Shown: piece by piece, positions 37,443-51,699 of the stretch
Layout of the letters: each line of letters opens with the position of its first letter
How positions within the stretch are numbered: the stretch's first letter is position 1
NCBI RefSeq assembly: GCF_002865645.1
Contig: NW_020194588.1
Coordinates: 186,001 to 250,000, forward strand
Reading direction: 5' to 3'
Length of the DNA: 64,000 nucleotides
Source: Hyaloscypha bicolor E
Taxonomy: Eukaryota; Ascomycota; Leotiomycetes; Helotiales; Hyaloscyphaceae
The notes under the pieces: generated by a model
What the model was told of the DNA's origin: nothing
Database searches by the model: none
The model's input: the letters and a program-made list of their open reading frames with translations, nothing else
Program-made: the position numbers and the translations under genes

Positions 37443-40400
37443 ATATTCTATTTACTAACCGAGTTACTATATATAAACTAACTGGATTTATTTCTTTTTA
37501 TATAGTTTATAATAGAGAAGCTATATTACTTATAGAAATATATTTTCTAATCTATAAAATACTTAAATAAAATAAAGTTTATAATAGAGAAATACTTCTA
37601 GAAATATATATAAAGTAAATATAAATAAGAAATAAAGATATTAAAGAAGCTAGAATAAAAAAAGATAAAAGATACTAAAAGAAAAAGAAGTAATTTAATA
37701 CTATTTACTAGATTTATTTAAAGCCTATTTCTGAAAAGAATCTGGTTATTATATATAATATTAAATTAATAAATTAAGATAAGTCAAGAAATATAAAGCT
37801 ATTATATTACTAGCTTGGCTTATATAAAGTAAAATATATAAATTAACTAAAAGAATACTATATACTAAAAGAATTTAATAATACTATACTTTAAAGAATA
37901 TATACCGGGAATTAATTCAAGTAGTTTATTAAAAGAAATAGGTTCTAGTACTTTCCTAAAAACAAAATTAATAATAAATATATATTTATAAATAAATGTT
38001 TTAAGATAAATATAAAACTAGAAAAGGAAATAATAATAAAATACTATAAATAAAATAGTATTTAGGAAATTACAAAAGCTATTAGTATTATTATATATAT
38101 TCTAGAATTACTAGAATTAGAAAAAATAAAATATATCTTTTTTATAAAGAACTAGAAGAAAATATCTAATAATAAGAACTTTTCTTAACCTAAAATAAAG
38201 CTTATTACTTTTAATTCTTTATATATCTTTTAATTTCTTCTTCTAATTATTATTTATAGCTTTTAGAAAATATTATTATTAGAGTATTATTCTGGAAATC
38301 AGATAAGCTTTATTATTACTTATTTCTTATTATTATCTAATTATTACTATTAGATAATATTCTTAATATAAGATTCTATTACTAGATCTTGGAAATTAAA
38401 TATAAAGTACCTCTTTTAGTATAAAATAAATAGGGAATTAAGAAATTACCTAATAAATTTTTAATTCCGAACTATAATAATAAATAGTAACTATATATAG
38501 AATTAGAAAGAAAAAAAAAGAAAAAAAAGGGCCTTTTATATATGTCTTATTAAACTAGAAATCTTTTAAAAGCTCTATTTGCCTTTTTAACTAGCTATTC
38601 TTATAACTTATACTAGTCTAAAGCTAAATTATAATATTTATAGATCTCGACTTTAACTTGAATTACTATTATAAGTTTACTTATAATATTTAAATAAACT
38701 TTCCAAATAGAAATTATATATAAATGAAATAGCTAACTAGAAGCTTTATAAAAAGAAAGAGAAACCTTATTAAACGGTTTTTCTAAAAGTACTTAATAAT
38801 ATATAATTCTGGAAATCTTTTAGATATTAGATAAACTAGATCTATTTATTTAAAGCCTATCTTATATTTAGCCTATCTTAAACTAAGGAGCCTACCTTTT
38901 CTTTTATATAACTATAGCTACTTTAAAAGTATATACTAAAACTTAATTAGTATATTATATATTTCTACTTTTATATAAAACTCTTTTTCTAACTATAATA
39001 TTATTTTATTACCGGGAATTAATTACTTCTTTAAAAAGCTAATATAATTCGCTAATTCTTGCTATTAATCTATTTCTTATTATTAAATATTATCTGAATA
39101 ATTAAGAAAATACCTTTAATACTATATTCTTAATACTAATTCAGAATATCTAATCTTTTTATATTCTATATTAACTTTAATATTAATAATTCCAAACTTA
39201 ATAATAGTATTATAAACTCTATTTATATTATCTTATAATTCTTTTTTTTATAACCTCTAATACCTTTAATATTACCTTTATAAATATAAATATTACTTTA
39301 AAGTCCTAACTAACTAAATAGTTTTATATTATATAAAGTCGAATTTAATAAATACTAAATAAATATAATTAGCTTTTAGAAGAAATATAAATTAGTTTTA
39401 GAAGAAATAATATCTTATTTTAAGTTATTTTTTAATTCTATTATTCTAACTTCTTTTTTATTAATATTTATTTTATATTTTCCTAATATTTTTAATATAT
39501 TTATATATCTTATTTTTTATATATTTCCTATATTATTTCTTATCTTTTATACTATTCTTTAAATTAATAGAAATATATCTATATTATAAAATTTTCATTA
39601 TTTTCTTTTATATTTCAATACTTTAAATACTATTACTATATTTATATTTCTATTATATTACCTTTTTATTTTCCTATTATTATTATTTAGTTTAATCTGC
39701 CTTAATTATTTTCTAGATTATATTTTTTTAAATATATATATTTATATTCTTTTTTATAATAAAAGCCTAACTTTATATTTTATTTTCTATAATTATTTTT
39801 AATTTATAATTATATTACTTTAAATATATCTAATTATTATATCTATTTTCCCTATTATATATATTACTATTTTAGCTTTATTTTCTTATTAAAAAGAAAA
39901 ATAAACTCGAATATATATAATACTTTTATATTATTTAAGTCTATTCTAATTTATTCTTTATTTTAGAATATACTTAAAAGAAATTCTTATAATCTCAAGA
40001 ACTTTTAATTCTATAACCTATAACCATTATACTAATAATACCTTTATAATATCTTTAATAATAATAAAATAGCCAAAGAATAGATTCCTCAAGTTAGTAA
40101 AATATAATAGCTAGTTCTTATAAGCTATAATATTATTAAAAGCCTATAAATTAATAATATTAAAGTTTAAAGTATTAGAGAAGCTTGAATAATTATAAAA
40201 GGCCTATTAATACTAGAAAAAATAGCTATAATTACCGAATTTAATACGAATATCCTAGATAAGCTAAGTAATATATATAATAAGCTCTTAAAATAGAAAA
40301 CCTTTATTAGAAATAGAACTAGACTAGAATTAACTAAGGAAGAACTAAAGAACTACTAAACTAATAATAGGGAATTCGAGAATATTATTAAAGGCATTTC

Positions 40401-42810
40401 TAAAGGTAAATAAGAGAAGCTTAATAAGATTAAGACTATAGTAAATAGTCTGAAAATTGAGAATTAGAATAAAATCATATTATATAATAAAGCTTTTAGC
40501 TAATATATTAATAATATTTATAATAATCTTAGTAAGAATATTTATAAGAAATTATACTTTCTTTTTAAGACAAAAGCTTTAGTATATAAAGCTATTTAGT
40601 TAATTAATAAAGTTATTTTAGAATATATTAAAAATAAGAAATATTAGAATATTAGTATATTTACTAAATTAGATATTACTAAGATATTCAAGTATATTAA
40701 AGCTATTTCGGAATCTAGAGAATTAGAATTTAAGTTACTATTAGCTAATAATCTCAAAGCTAAATAATATATCTTTAATACTTCCGGAATTCTAATTAAA
40801 GAAATTTATAATAATAAGCCTTTTTCTGCTTTCCGAGATAAGTCTAAAGAATAGGCTCTTATTATAATTTCAGCTTTAATTTAATTAGATCTAGCTAAGA
40901 AAAATAGAACTAATTTAATAAAGCCTAGTAAGAAAACTACTAGTAAGGCTAGTAAAACTAGTATAACTAGATAAGAAGAACCTGGCAAGAATAGAAAATA
41001 AGCTAAGCCTAAGACTTCTAATAAATAATAGAGATCTAAGTACTAAACTAAGTATAAGGTTAGTAAAATAAAGGAAAGTAAGAGAGAACTTTTTATTTTA
41101 AAGAGAAAAATATTATTTAGAAAGATTTCTATAATTATATCTAGAACTAAGAAATAGAAAACCAAGGATATTAAGTCTAGAGAATTTAATAAAAGCATTT
41201 AGTATACTTATAAGATATTAGCTAAATAGAAATTAATACTTGCTTAGTAAAATAAGTATATTTTTAAGAAAATATATAGTAATATTTTGAGACTTATTTA
41301 TAAGCAAGAATACTATAGGGTTAATAATAGATTTCTTAAAGCTTCCTATATAGGATTTATTTAGTAATTTACTAATGCTTTTTCTATTAATATATAAGAG
41401 ATTAAAAATATTCTAAAGCTAATTACTAAGATCTATAAAGTTACTAAAGATAAGAAGTATATTTTTATTATTTGAGTAAATAAGGAAATACGGGATTTCT
41501 TTTTTAAGATCTAGGAAATTAAGTAATATAAATATAAGTACTATATTTATAATTAATTTTACCCTAATCTATAGCTTTAATTTAATACTATAATTCCTGT
41601 TCCTGAGTCTAGTACTACTAATCTAGGTACTAATAGCTATATTTATAAAAAGAATTACCTAAAGTAAATTAAAAAGCTTAGTATTTAAGAACTCTTAATA
41701 AAGAAAATAGAGATATTATAATTCTATTTCCGAAAAAATAATATATTAATATATAAAGATCTTAGTAATAATTACTTTATCTTAGTCCCTTAATTCTTAA
41801 TAGCAGATCTATTAATATAACTCGGATTTTATAAGGTATTAAATAAATATTCTATTTACCTAATTACTTATTCTTAGCTAACTAAATACTATACTTCTAA
41901 AAATATTAATTATAATTAGTATAAAGGTAATACTAAAAATCTGGCTATTACTAAAGCTTTAAGTAATGAATTTTACTTTAGTAAAAAACATTAGAATATT
42001 AGCTATATTTTCCTTATAAACTATAAGAAAGCTACTATTTTTAATAAGAAGTTCTTTAAAAATATTAATTACTTCTCTATTTCTAATAAATTTAAACCAG
42101 AAATAGCTAAGAAATTAGATAAGTATTTACTAAAGATAATAAAAGAAAAGACTTTAAATATAGTCTATTTAACTAGATAAATAAATGCTTTTAGCTAGGT
42201 AATTTATAAGTCTGAAATTATAGGAAAGTATTAATTCTCGGATAATATATAAATTAAAAAATAGCTTAATAATAATTTATTACTTAATAGGCCTTTTATT
42301 ATAATTCTAATAAGTCTAGTTACTATTAAGAATAGGATATACGAAAATCAAGTCTTCTATAAGGTTATTAAAGCCTTTTATCTAAAGCTTTTCTCTTTTA
42401 TTAAAGATTAATTTAAGAATATTATAGATAATATAAAATTCGAGAAAGCTATTTATTTAGAATATATTAGTATGATTTATAATATGATTTGCTATAATAA
42501 ACCTCTTTAATATCCTATAATAAAGGCAGAAATTAAGTAATAATTAAAAGTAAATACTAATTAATATAAAGAACTATATTGGATTTAGTATAAGAATATA
42601 GTTAAGCGGGTTTGAATTACCTTTAAGTAAGTTCGGAAGTATAAAATAAGACTATTTAAGGATAATAAGTCTTATTTTAGGTATATAGAAAAGAAATTAG
42701 ATTAATTAATAAAGGAAAATCCTAAATATTTTATTATTTCGAACTTTAAATAGGATTTTTCTATTATTTTTAGTACTTAGGAAATAAGTATAAATAAATA
42801 AGAGATCAGA
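37443..42810 (+). mobile_element. Orphan 3' piece of family E carrying the extra frame (copy 3)
   Basis: It matches 58478-63918: the C-terminal end of integrase, a spacer of about 2.2 kb, the extra frame (about 40150-42810), then the LTR at 42811. Gag, RT and the first part of integrase are missing, replaced by the 5' LTR of the oppositely oriented element. The junction lies within the sequence CTATTTACTAACCGAG, which in the intact copy at 58486 continues leftward into integrase. Confidence 0.82.
40150..42810 (+). pseudogene. Family E extra frame, copy 3 (decayed)
   Basis: The best preserved long frame of this kind to read. It runs about 880 codons in one frame with stops almost only TAA/TAG (former Gln/Arg/Trp). 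Segments seen: an N-terminal Lys/Glu-rich, coiled-coil-like part (ELTKEELKNY), a Lys/Ser/Thr-rich basic stretch near 40950-41060 (PSKKTTSKASKTS), and a C-terminal part with FYFRKNNILIYKDLS, LGFYKVLNKYSIYLITYS, NRPFIIILISLVTIK and LEYISMIYNMICYNKP. None of these matches a family I know. Confidence 0.65.
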
Positions 42811-43113
42811 TATAGTATAGCAGGCCATATTCTTTAAAAATTATATTATTTTGGCGGTTTTGAGATTTAGGTTATATAATAAAGACTATGGCCTTTTATA
42901 TATAATTTGCAGAAATTAAATAAGAAAGCTGGTTTTTCTATAATTCTAAAGAATAATCCTTTATAAGTATTTAATTAATTAAGCTTTTATATACTATATA
43001 CTATTTATACTTTACTATTTATACTTTTAATTTATTATTTTGCTATTAAATTACGTTTTGTACTCTAATATACTTTATATAGGTTTTTGTCTTATTATAG
43101 TTTCTCTCTTATA
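42811..43113 (+). repeat. Family E LTR (3' LTR of right orphan piece)
   Basis: 303 bp, TATAGTATAGCAGGCC..TTTCTCTCTTATA. It abuts the 5'-truncated Y element on its right. Confidence 0.85.
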
Positions 43114-46100
43114 ATATCTAAATATCTGAATATCTTTATTACTAAATTCTTTCTATAAACCTATTATAAATTATATATATATACTAGAGAAAACCTGAAC
43201 TCTATTTAGTATAAATACTAATAAGGGAAAAAAACTAATTAAGAAATAAGAGAATAGTATTAATTTAATAATTATAATAAAGAATAATCTTTAGAAATAC
43301 CTAATTATTAAAATATATTAATATATCTTATATAAAAAGAATAATAATAATCTATAGGATTTGTTTTAGAATAATTTCAAGAACTTTAATATTATAGTAT
43401 TTAGTTAAATTAATTATATATTATTATAATATCTTTAAATCTAACTTTAATATAATAGTATCTATATTAAATAGATTTATAAGAGCCTTATTATTATATA
43501 ATCTCTTATTAATCTTACCTAAAAGGAAATAAAAAGCATATAAAATAAAGCTAATATTATTAATAATAATTTAATTAGATTAGATCTTTTTTTAGAAATC
43601 TATTTTATTAGTTTATTTTATTTTAGATAGAACTAGATATAAGAGAACTAGATATTCTTAGCTAAGAAATTAAGCTATTTATTTATCTTTTCTAAATTAA
43701 GGCTATTTATTACTTCTATTTTTATTACTATTTTTATTACTATTAAGCCCGAAGTTCTATTTATTAGTATTTACTATTATTACTAGGAAACTTATTAGGG
43801 AAATAGGAAAGATATATTTCGAGATATATAAATATAATAGAACTAATAGTAGTTTTAATTATAAACTTATTTTTTTTTAATATTTATTAATATATAAAGC
43901 CTCTAAAAGAGATACTAGTAAGAGCCTTTTCTATTATATTAAAGGAACTAGTATAAGACTATTTTGAAAATAACTAGCTCTTTTAATATATATATATAAA
44001 GAGGCTTATATAAATATTTATAGTTTTTTTAAAAGCCCTAATTTCTATTATTAAAATTTAGATAAATAAAATACTATTACCTTAATAACTATAATAACTA
44101 AAAACCCTAAAAAGACGATATTTGAGCTTGTTTAAATACTAATTAATAACCTATATAAACTATAATATAGCCTTATTCCAATTTTATAAAATACCGAATT
44201 CTTATATAATAAAATTATTAACTATTATTAAGGTATACTAATATACTATTATATAGTTTCGGACTCTTCTAATAAACTCGGCTAGCTTATTAATAAGCTC
44301 TAATTATCTATTATTACCTATAAAAAGAAGTAATGAATTAATACTAAAACCTATTTTACTAATTAATAATACTATTTTTAAAAATTCTCTAAGCTATTAT
44401 TTATTCGAAAATTATTAATATAAACCTAGCTATAACTTCGAAACCCGTAATAATTACTTTAAGTCCTATAATTATAATAATTATATTTTATATATAAGAG
44501 ACCAGAATACTATTTATAGAAATATATACTAGAGAAAAAAACACTAAAAGGCTTTATTTAAGAATAGAAATATCTATTAATTTAGATTTCGAAATTCCTA
44601 TAACTTTAATAAATAGTTTAGTAGTACCTATATATAGTATATTACCGGAATTAAAAAAGAAGAAAATAATAAAAATAGTAAAAATAAACTAGAAAATAAT
44701 AAATTTAAAGTTTTACTAATAGAAATAAATAAAGAAAAGAAATATTATTTAAATTTCTATTTTATTTCTATTAAGAGCTTTTTAGCTACTTTTATTACTT
44801 CTACTTCTACTATTTCTATAACTAATACTCTTATAAATAACCTTATTTCTCTTTTTCTTATATATTAGATAATAGGTAAAAACCATGCCTTAAAGCCTAT
44901 TAAATAAATAGAAAATATTTAGATATTTATAATTAATAATATATTAAAATATAATACTTATTATTTTTATAAAATTATAATTAATACTAGAGTTTTCTGA
45001 TTCTCAACTACTAGTTCTAATTAATTTCAAGCCTTATAATAGACTAATAATAGTATTAAACTTAATAAAACTACTAATAATTAAGTTAATATCTAGTTTA
45101 GTATTGGATCTATATTCTTTATTAGATCTATAATAGTAAAAATACTAATTAGATAAGTATAATTCTATATTATATTTATAAAAACTCTATTTAGCTTAGT
45201 TAATATAAATAAGCTAAAGGTCTATTTTAATAATTTTACTAATTATATTATTACTTTTACTAGATATTATATATTTATAATATAATGTTTTAAATATTCT
45301 TTCCTTCTTTGAAATATTATATTATAAAGCTTTATTTCCGAATTCTTTATTTATAATTCCTGCTTTTTTATAGAGATTAAATTATAATATTTATATTACT
45401 ATTTTAGTTATTTATTTATTAGTAAGCTTTAAAAGATACTAGAATAAGCAGGCTATAATATTAATATAAAAGCCCTTAAATATCTTAAAAAATATTATAA
45501 GTAATACTAGAAATTGAAATAATTATTAAAATAATTCAAGTTTAATTTAAAAGATAATATTAGCTTTAATTACTTTATTATTATTAATATTTTCTATATT
45601 TCCGGTAATTCTATATTTTATATTATTAATAAAGAAACTCGATATTAAGCCGGCTAATAGCTTTAAAATATTAGTATTTTATATATTTGGGATACTCTAA
45701 AATAATATTAGATTAATATCTATTTAGGCTCTTTTAATTAGATTATAGCAAATACTAAAAAGCGGTTTATTAGTAAAAAGTTTACTTAACTTATAAATAC
45801 TATAGGAATTAAGATTAAAATTATTCTTATAAAATACTATTATAAGCCTAATTTAATATATTTATTTTATTATTATAGCTAAAATTAATAAAATTAATAA
45901 GAATACTATATTTCAAATAGCTTTTAAGGCTATTAATAATTCTATAGGACCTAATAATATTATTTTAACTCTTTTAGTTTATAGTACTTTCTCTCAAATA
46001 ACCAAATATAATATCCTATTACTAATTATATTATAATAATTAGTAATACTTAAGAAAGTAATAGTAGAAATTTAGAAGCTTTGAATTAGATATTAAATTA

Positions 46101-48526
46101 CAAATATTCTTAATACCCGAAATAGTTCTAGTATTATTAATATTTATAAACTTTCTTTAAACTCAAATATTCTTATATAATATAAAAGAAATACTAGTTA
46201 ATCTAGTAATTAAAATAGGCTATATAAGCTAGTAGCTATTAATAAAGAAAACTATATACTAGCTCTATTATATAGTAATATTACCTTCTATTTAACCTCT
46301 ATAAAGCCCTTTTATATAAGAGATATTAAGGTTATTACTAATAGTTCCGAACCTGAATCTATTCCCGAATTTTATAATAAGGCTAAAAATAATACAGATA
46401 TAATTTCTTTTATTATTCTCGCTATTTTACTAAAGTATAGTAGAAAATGCCCTTATAAGAACCCGGATATTATAGTATTTCTATAAGATAATAACCTATA
46501 TAAGAACTCTTATTAAATTAAAATTACTAGCCTTCTAGAAAAGAATATATTTAAGATTATTTTTAGATTTCAGGTATTAAAGGAGATATATATCTTTAAT
46601 TCCCGGTTTATTAATAAGATTAAAAATAAAAGTATAGAGAGAGAGTTTAAGAAATTGCAACTAGTTATCTAAGCTTATAATAATAGTAAGAAATATATAA
46701 TATTAATATAATTACCTATTATTTAATATATTAGCTAGAGAATTATTTTTAGTATTACTATTATAATAATAAATATTATAGAATTATATTTATATAATAT
46801 CTCGAAATCTTATATCTAATTAATAATTTTATTTAACTATAATTTTTATATTAATTTATTTTGCAAACTTACTAGAGAACTAAATCTAAAGAATAATTCT
46901 ATTCTAAAAGTTATAAAACTATTATATAATATACCAGAAACTGGGAACTACTAGTTTAAAACTTATTATTTCTATTAAATTAATAAGCTTTTTATAGAAT
47001 AATTAACTTATAACTCTTACCTTTTCTATAATAAGTAATTCTTCGGAATTATTAGCCTTTAAACTAATAATATAATATTTATTAGAACTAATAATTTTAT
47101 AAAGGCAAAATAATTAAAGCTTTAAGAAACTAAGTTCTTAGTTAAGAAATATAAATACCTTACTTTTAATTATAATCTCAAGTTTAATAAAGGTATTATT
47201 TATATAAATACTACTAAAATTACTCTTATATAAAAATACTAGTATAAAAACCTCAGAATTATTTCTATAAAAAATATTATTATTATAAGTAATAGAAGTA
47301 CTATTTATTAAGATCTCTTTATTAAGAACTAATATATTATCTAATATACTAGAAAAGTATATATTATATTAGTCTATTAACTAGAAGCTTTATATAACTT
47401 ATTAATTACTATTTAAGCTATTAAACTCTCGGAAATTAATATAAAGATATTTAATAAATATATTTAATAGCAAATTAAGAATATTACTAAAGAACTAAGA
47501 TTTATAAAGCTAGTAAAGAAATACTTATATTTAATTATTTTTATAAATGCTTTATTTATAAATAATAGAAATCTCTTTTTTTAAATTAGTTATATTTTAG
47601 TTCTAGTAAATAGAACTAGATATACTAATATTATCTACTAGTTCTGTATTAAATATAAGAAAGTTATTAGAAGTATTCTAGTTTCGGAACTCTATAATAT
47701 AACTTATAGCTTTAATATTAGTACTTTAGTTAAATCTATTATTAATAAAATATTAGAAATAGAACTATTACTAGTAATTTATATAAATTCGAAGTCGTTA
47801 TATAAATGCCTTATTAAATTAGGTATTACTCGAAAGAAATGCCTAATAATTAATATAATATACCTTTACTAAATTTATAAATAATAAGAGATTATAGAAA
47901 TTAAATAAATTAAAAGAGAATTAAATTCTACCGACTTTATAATAAAATTAAAGCTAATAAATATTCTTAAATACCTAATTAATATAATTAGATATAAAGA
48001 AATAAATTAAATATAAATAAGGCAAGAAATAGATATATAAGATAAGAGAATAGTATAAGAAGAGAAGTTATATATAAAAGGCTATAGCTTTTAGTATATA
48101 ACTAAAACCTTAAAAAGTAATATAAATATATAGAGTATTTGGGAAATCTAATACTAGACCGAATTAGAGAATTAGTATATAATTAGAAAGAAATACTATT
48201 TTTTTGTATTTTTAGAAAAGTTCTAGTATTAGTATAGCTATTTCTTTAGAAGTTATATATATAGTTACGGGATTCGAGATATGGGATATAGGTAATAAAA
48301 TATAGGTAATAGGATATAGAATATAGAATATAGTTATATAACCTTATATCTTATAAGTAATTTAACTAGTAAACTAGATTCTATTAGACTTAATAGATTT
48401 AGGAATTATATATTAATATTATAATACTATAATTCTTATTTCTAAATAATAATAACTTTATTAACTTAATATAAATAATATTTTTATATTTATAAAATAA
48501 TATTATATATTACTAGTAAATTAATA
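43114..48526 (+). mobile_element. Family Y Ty1/copia retrotransposon, plus strand copy
   Basis: Polyprotein remnants on plus. Reverse transcriptase lies at about 46560-47500 with IFNSRFINKIKNK, LYNIPETGN (family LYGIPEAGN) and, at about 47045-47085, the catalytic LQTDD-type motif read as L-TNNIIFI with TAA for Gln and Asn for Asp. RNase H is at about 47500-47990 (YINSKSLYKCLIKLG, family TDSKSLYECLVKLG; then CLIINIIYL and NSTDFIIKLK, family NPADAMTK). The 3' LTR is 48051-48526. There is no 5' LTR: the element begins against the E LTR that ends at 43113. The right end lies inside an older E LTR fragment. Confidence 0.83.
48051..48526 (+). repeat. 3' LTR of the plus-strand Y element
   Basis: About 476 bp, TAGTATAAG..GTAAATTAATA, paired with 9736-10192. 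It includes TTATATATAAAAGGCTATAG at about 48067 and a small A+T tandem (AATATAGGTAATA) near 48285-48330. Confidence 0.75.
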
Positions 48527-48724
48527 ATAAATAATATATAATATATAAAAGCTTAATTAATTAAATATAAAGAAAAAATTATTATCTAAAACTATAAAAA
48601 AGCTAGCTTTCTTATATAATTTCTATAAGATATATATAAAAGACTTTAGCTTTTATTATATAACTAAAATATTAAAACTATTAAAATAAAGTAATTTTAA
48701 TAGAATATAGCTTATTATATTATA
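48527..48724 (-). repeat. Truncated family E LTR
   Basis: About 198 bp. It matches the right two thirds of the E LTR in the minus orientation, from ATAAATAATATATAATATAT to GCTTATTATATTATA. The missing third is at the Y element side, so Y integrated into this LTR. No E internal sequence follows. Confidence 0.75.
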
Positions 48725-51062
48725 TTAACTAGATAGTATTTAATATAATAGCTAAACTTAGTAGAATTATGATATTTAATAGTTAAGAGATTTTTAGTTT
48801 TTATAAAATATTACTTATATTTATAAGGAAATATATATTTAATTAAAACAACTAATATAGACTTCTTGAATTTCTTTTTAGAAATATATTTCTTAGAAAT
48901 ATAAAAGAATATAATACTAGAAATAAACTTAACTAAAATAGCTTTTATTTTTTTATATTTCTTAGTTTTCTTATATATAACCTTAATTTACTAATTATTA
49001 GTAATATAGTATTAATAGAAGAATTATTATAATATATATATATACTAATTTATAAAGCTTTAATAAAAGCTTTTTATTTAGTTTATACTTAATATCTTAA
49101 ATATTAATATTGCCTTTTATAAATAGTTATAAAAAGAAAATATAGAACTTCTAAAATATTTAATTAGAATATATTTAAAGCTTACTAAAGTTATAGTAAG
49201 TATTATATATTTTATTAGAATTAGAATATAGCTTTTTTAAATAGAAATATAATTCTAAAAGCTAATAATATTAATTCAGACTATTTTCATTTATATAAGA
49301 GTTAGTTAGAGTAAGAGTATTATTTATAAATCTACTAGAAATATAGATAATTTTAAAATTATTTAAGAAATATAAATTAGTATTTCTTTATAGCTTATTT
49401 TTAATTTGAACTAGCTAGTTATTAAAAATAGTATATTTTTTTAGTAAAGAGAATTAGATCTAGAAGCTTAGTAATTCTAATATCTTTAAAAGAAATATAA
49501 GATATAAGAGATTCTAGACGGAAATAAATAAGAAATAGTTCGGAATTCTTTAGAAACTAATTCGAAATAGCCGGAACTATAGAAATAGTAAAAGCAAATA
49601 GAATAGAAATAGCTAGAGTTATTATAAATCGATTTACTATAACTATATAATATTTAATATTATCCTCGAGTTTAGTATTATAAAGCTTAGTATTCTCGAG
49701 AATAGCTTTATTATAGCTATAGATATTCTTATATAAAGGGCCTTATAAATATTCTTTTAATATTTCTTTATAATAATATTAATATCTAAAAGTAAAATAT
49801 TAGACTTCTTGGCCCATTTATATAACTTTCCGGTAGTAATATAATTATTAGTTTCTAGAAGCTTTAAAATAAAAATAAAGAGTTCTATTTTTATAGACTT
49901 GTTTATAAATTCTCTAGAAATACTAATAGGATATTTAGTTCGAAAAAGGCTACTAATAAAATAATTTAAACTAATAGAAGCTTTAGAAGCCTTAGTAAAA
50001 GCTAATATAGTTTCTAGTTATATAGTATTTTAGGAAATTAGTCTATTATATTTTTCTTTTATTATATTCTTTCTAATAGTCTTATTACTAGTATATATAT
50101 AAGGCCTATAAAATTATAGAATAGAACTTGAAAATAGTAGTTAGTTTACAAATCTATAAATACCTATTATTTTAGAACTTAATTAAAGAATAGCCTTTAT
50201 ATAAAGTTCTTTAATTTTTAGGGTTTTTAAAAGGATTTCTAATATATTATTTATATATATTTATAAAGATATAAATATCTAATTCTTCTAAGAATTCTAA
50301 AGCATTTTGCTTTTATTATTCTGGAATCTATTATTTAAATTTCTGAGGTTCTATTATTTTAGTAATATTTATATTTCTAATAGTTTTAAATTAATTTATT
50401 TGAAATCCTCTATAGAATTAAAAAAAGTAAACTTCAAATACTATTATATATATAGTATTTAGGATTTAAAAAGCAAGATAAAAGGTCTTTTATAAAGACG
50501 ATTTAAAGCTAAAAAAGAGAAAACTAAAATATAGGAGGCTATAAGAAAGTATATATATTTTATAATATACTAGTCCCGAAAGAATATAGCCTTTTAAATA
50601 TCTCTAGTATATTTCAAATATATTTCTCTAATAAAATAGCTATATTATATATATCTAAAAGGTATTTAAATATCTGGCCAGATATTTCAAATACCGGATA
50701 TCTGGATATCTAATAAATTATAATAGTAAATTAGGAACCCGTATTACTTATTTCCTAAAAATATTTTTTATTATTAATAAGAAATAATAATATAATATTT
50801 TTTTTATTAATTCTTAAACTAGAATTTTATAAACTTATTTTTAATTATAAATAGCTAGAATATTTTAATTTGCTTTTTAATATTTAAAACTAATATTTAA
50901 TATTATTTAAAAGCTTCTTTCTATTATTTTCGATTATATAAGAGATCCTTATATTTTAAAAAGCTTTATTTTCTATTTCGAAATATATTTCTTATTCTAA
51001 TTATTAGATAAATATTAAAGCTAGAGATTATATATTTAATAAAGAAAACTAATAATGAATAA
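48725..51062. other. Unassigned decayed AT-rich sequence
   Basis: No match to the other repeats in the window. On the minus strand some frames stay open for a few dozen codons between TAG/TAA stops (for example about 49750-50000), which suggests an old transposase or other protein-coding element. I could not recognise a motif. A near-perfect hairpin lies at 50661-50695. Confidence 0.5.
50661..50695. repeat. Near-perfect 35-bp inverted repeat
   Basis: GGTATTTAAATATCTGG followed by CCAGATATTTCAAATACC, with a single extra base in the right arm. The central 20 bp (AAATATCTGGCCAGATATTT) is a perfect palindrome. A related ATATC.GGATATC stretch follows to 50710. It could be the fused ends of a TIR element. 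Confidence 0.6.
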
Positions 51063-51365
51063 TATAGTATAGCAGGCCATATTTATCGAAAATCATATTA
51101 TTTTAGTAGTTTTAAGGTTTAGGTTATATAGTAAAAGCCGCGGCTTTTTATATATAACTTATAGAAATTATATAAGAAAGCTGGTTTTTCTATAGACTTA
51201 GAGAATAATTCTTTATATATATTTAATTAATTAAGCTTTTATATACTATATATTATTTATACTTTACTATTTATATTTTTAATTTATTATTTTACTATCT
51301 AGTTATGTTTTGTATTCTAGTATACTTTATATAGGTTTTTGTCTTATTATAGTTTCCCTTTTATA
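51063..51365 (+). repeat. 5' LTR of the plus-strand E element
   Basis: 303 bp, TATAGTATAGCAGGCC..CCCTTTTATA. The inferred original ends are TGTA..TACA. The palindromic TATA region is at about 51125-51160. Confidence 0.87.
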
Positions 51366-51699
51366 TATTTTATAGTAAATAATACAGGGAGAATAGAAAC
51401 TTTATAATTAAGATAATACTTTTATAAAGTTCTAAGGAATATCTATAAGGCAGAATATTAGCTTAGTAAATTAGGAGAAAAAAGAGCTATTATAATACTT
51501 TAAGCCTAAGGCCAAAATATTAAAGATATATAAGTATTAATCTCAGTATTTTATATTAATTTCCGATATATCTAATAATTTGAATACGGATTAGCTATAA
51601 AATATAGTTACTAGTATAGTATATAGGAATAATAGAAATAGAAGCTAATTATAAAAGGAAAAGAAATAAAGGAAATAGAATAGAAAAAATTATACTAAA

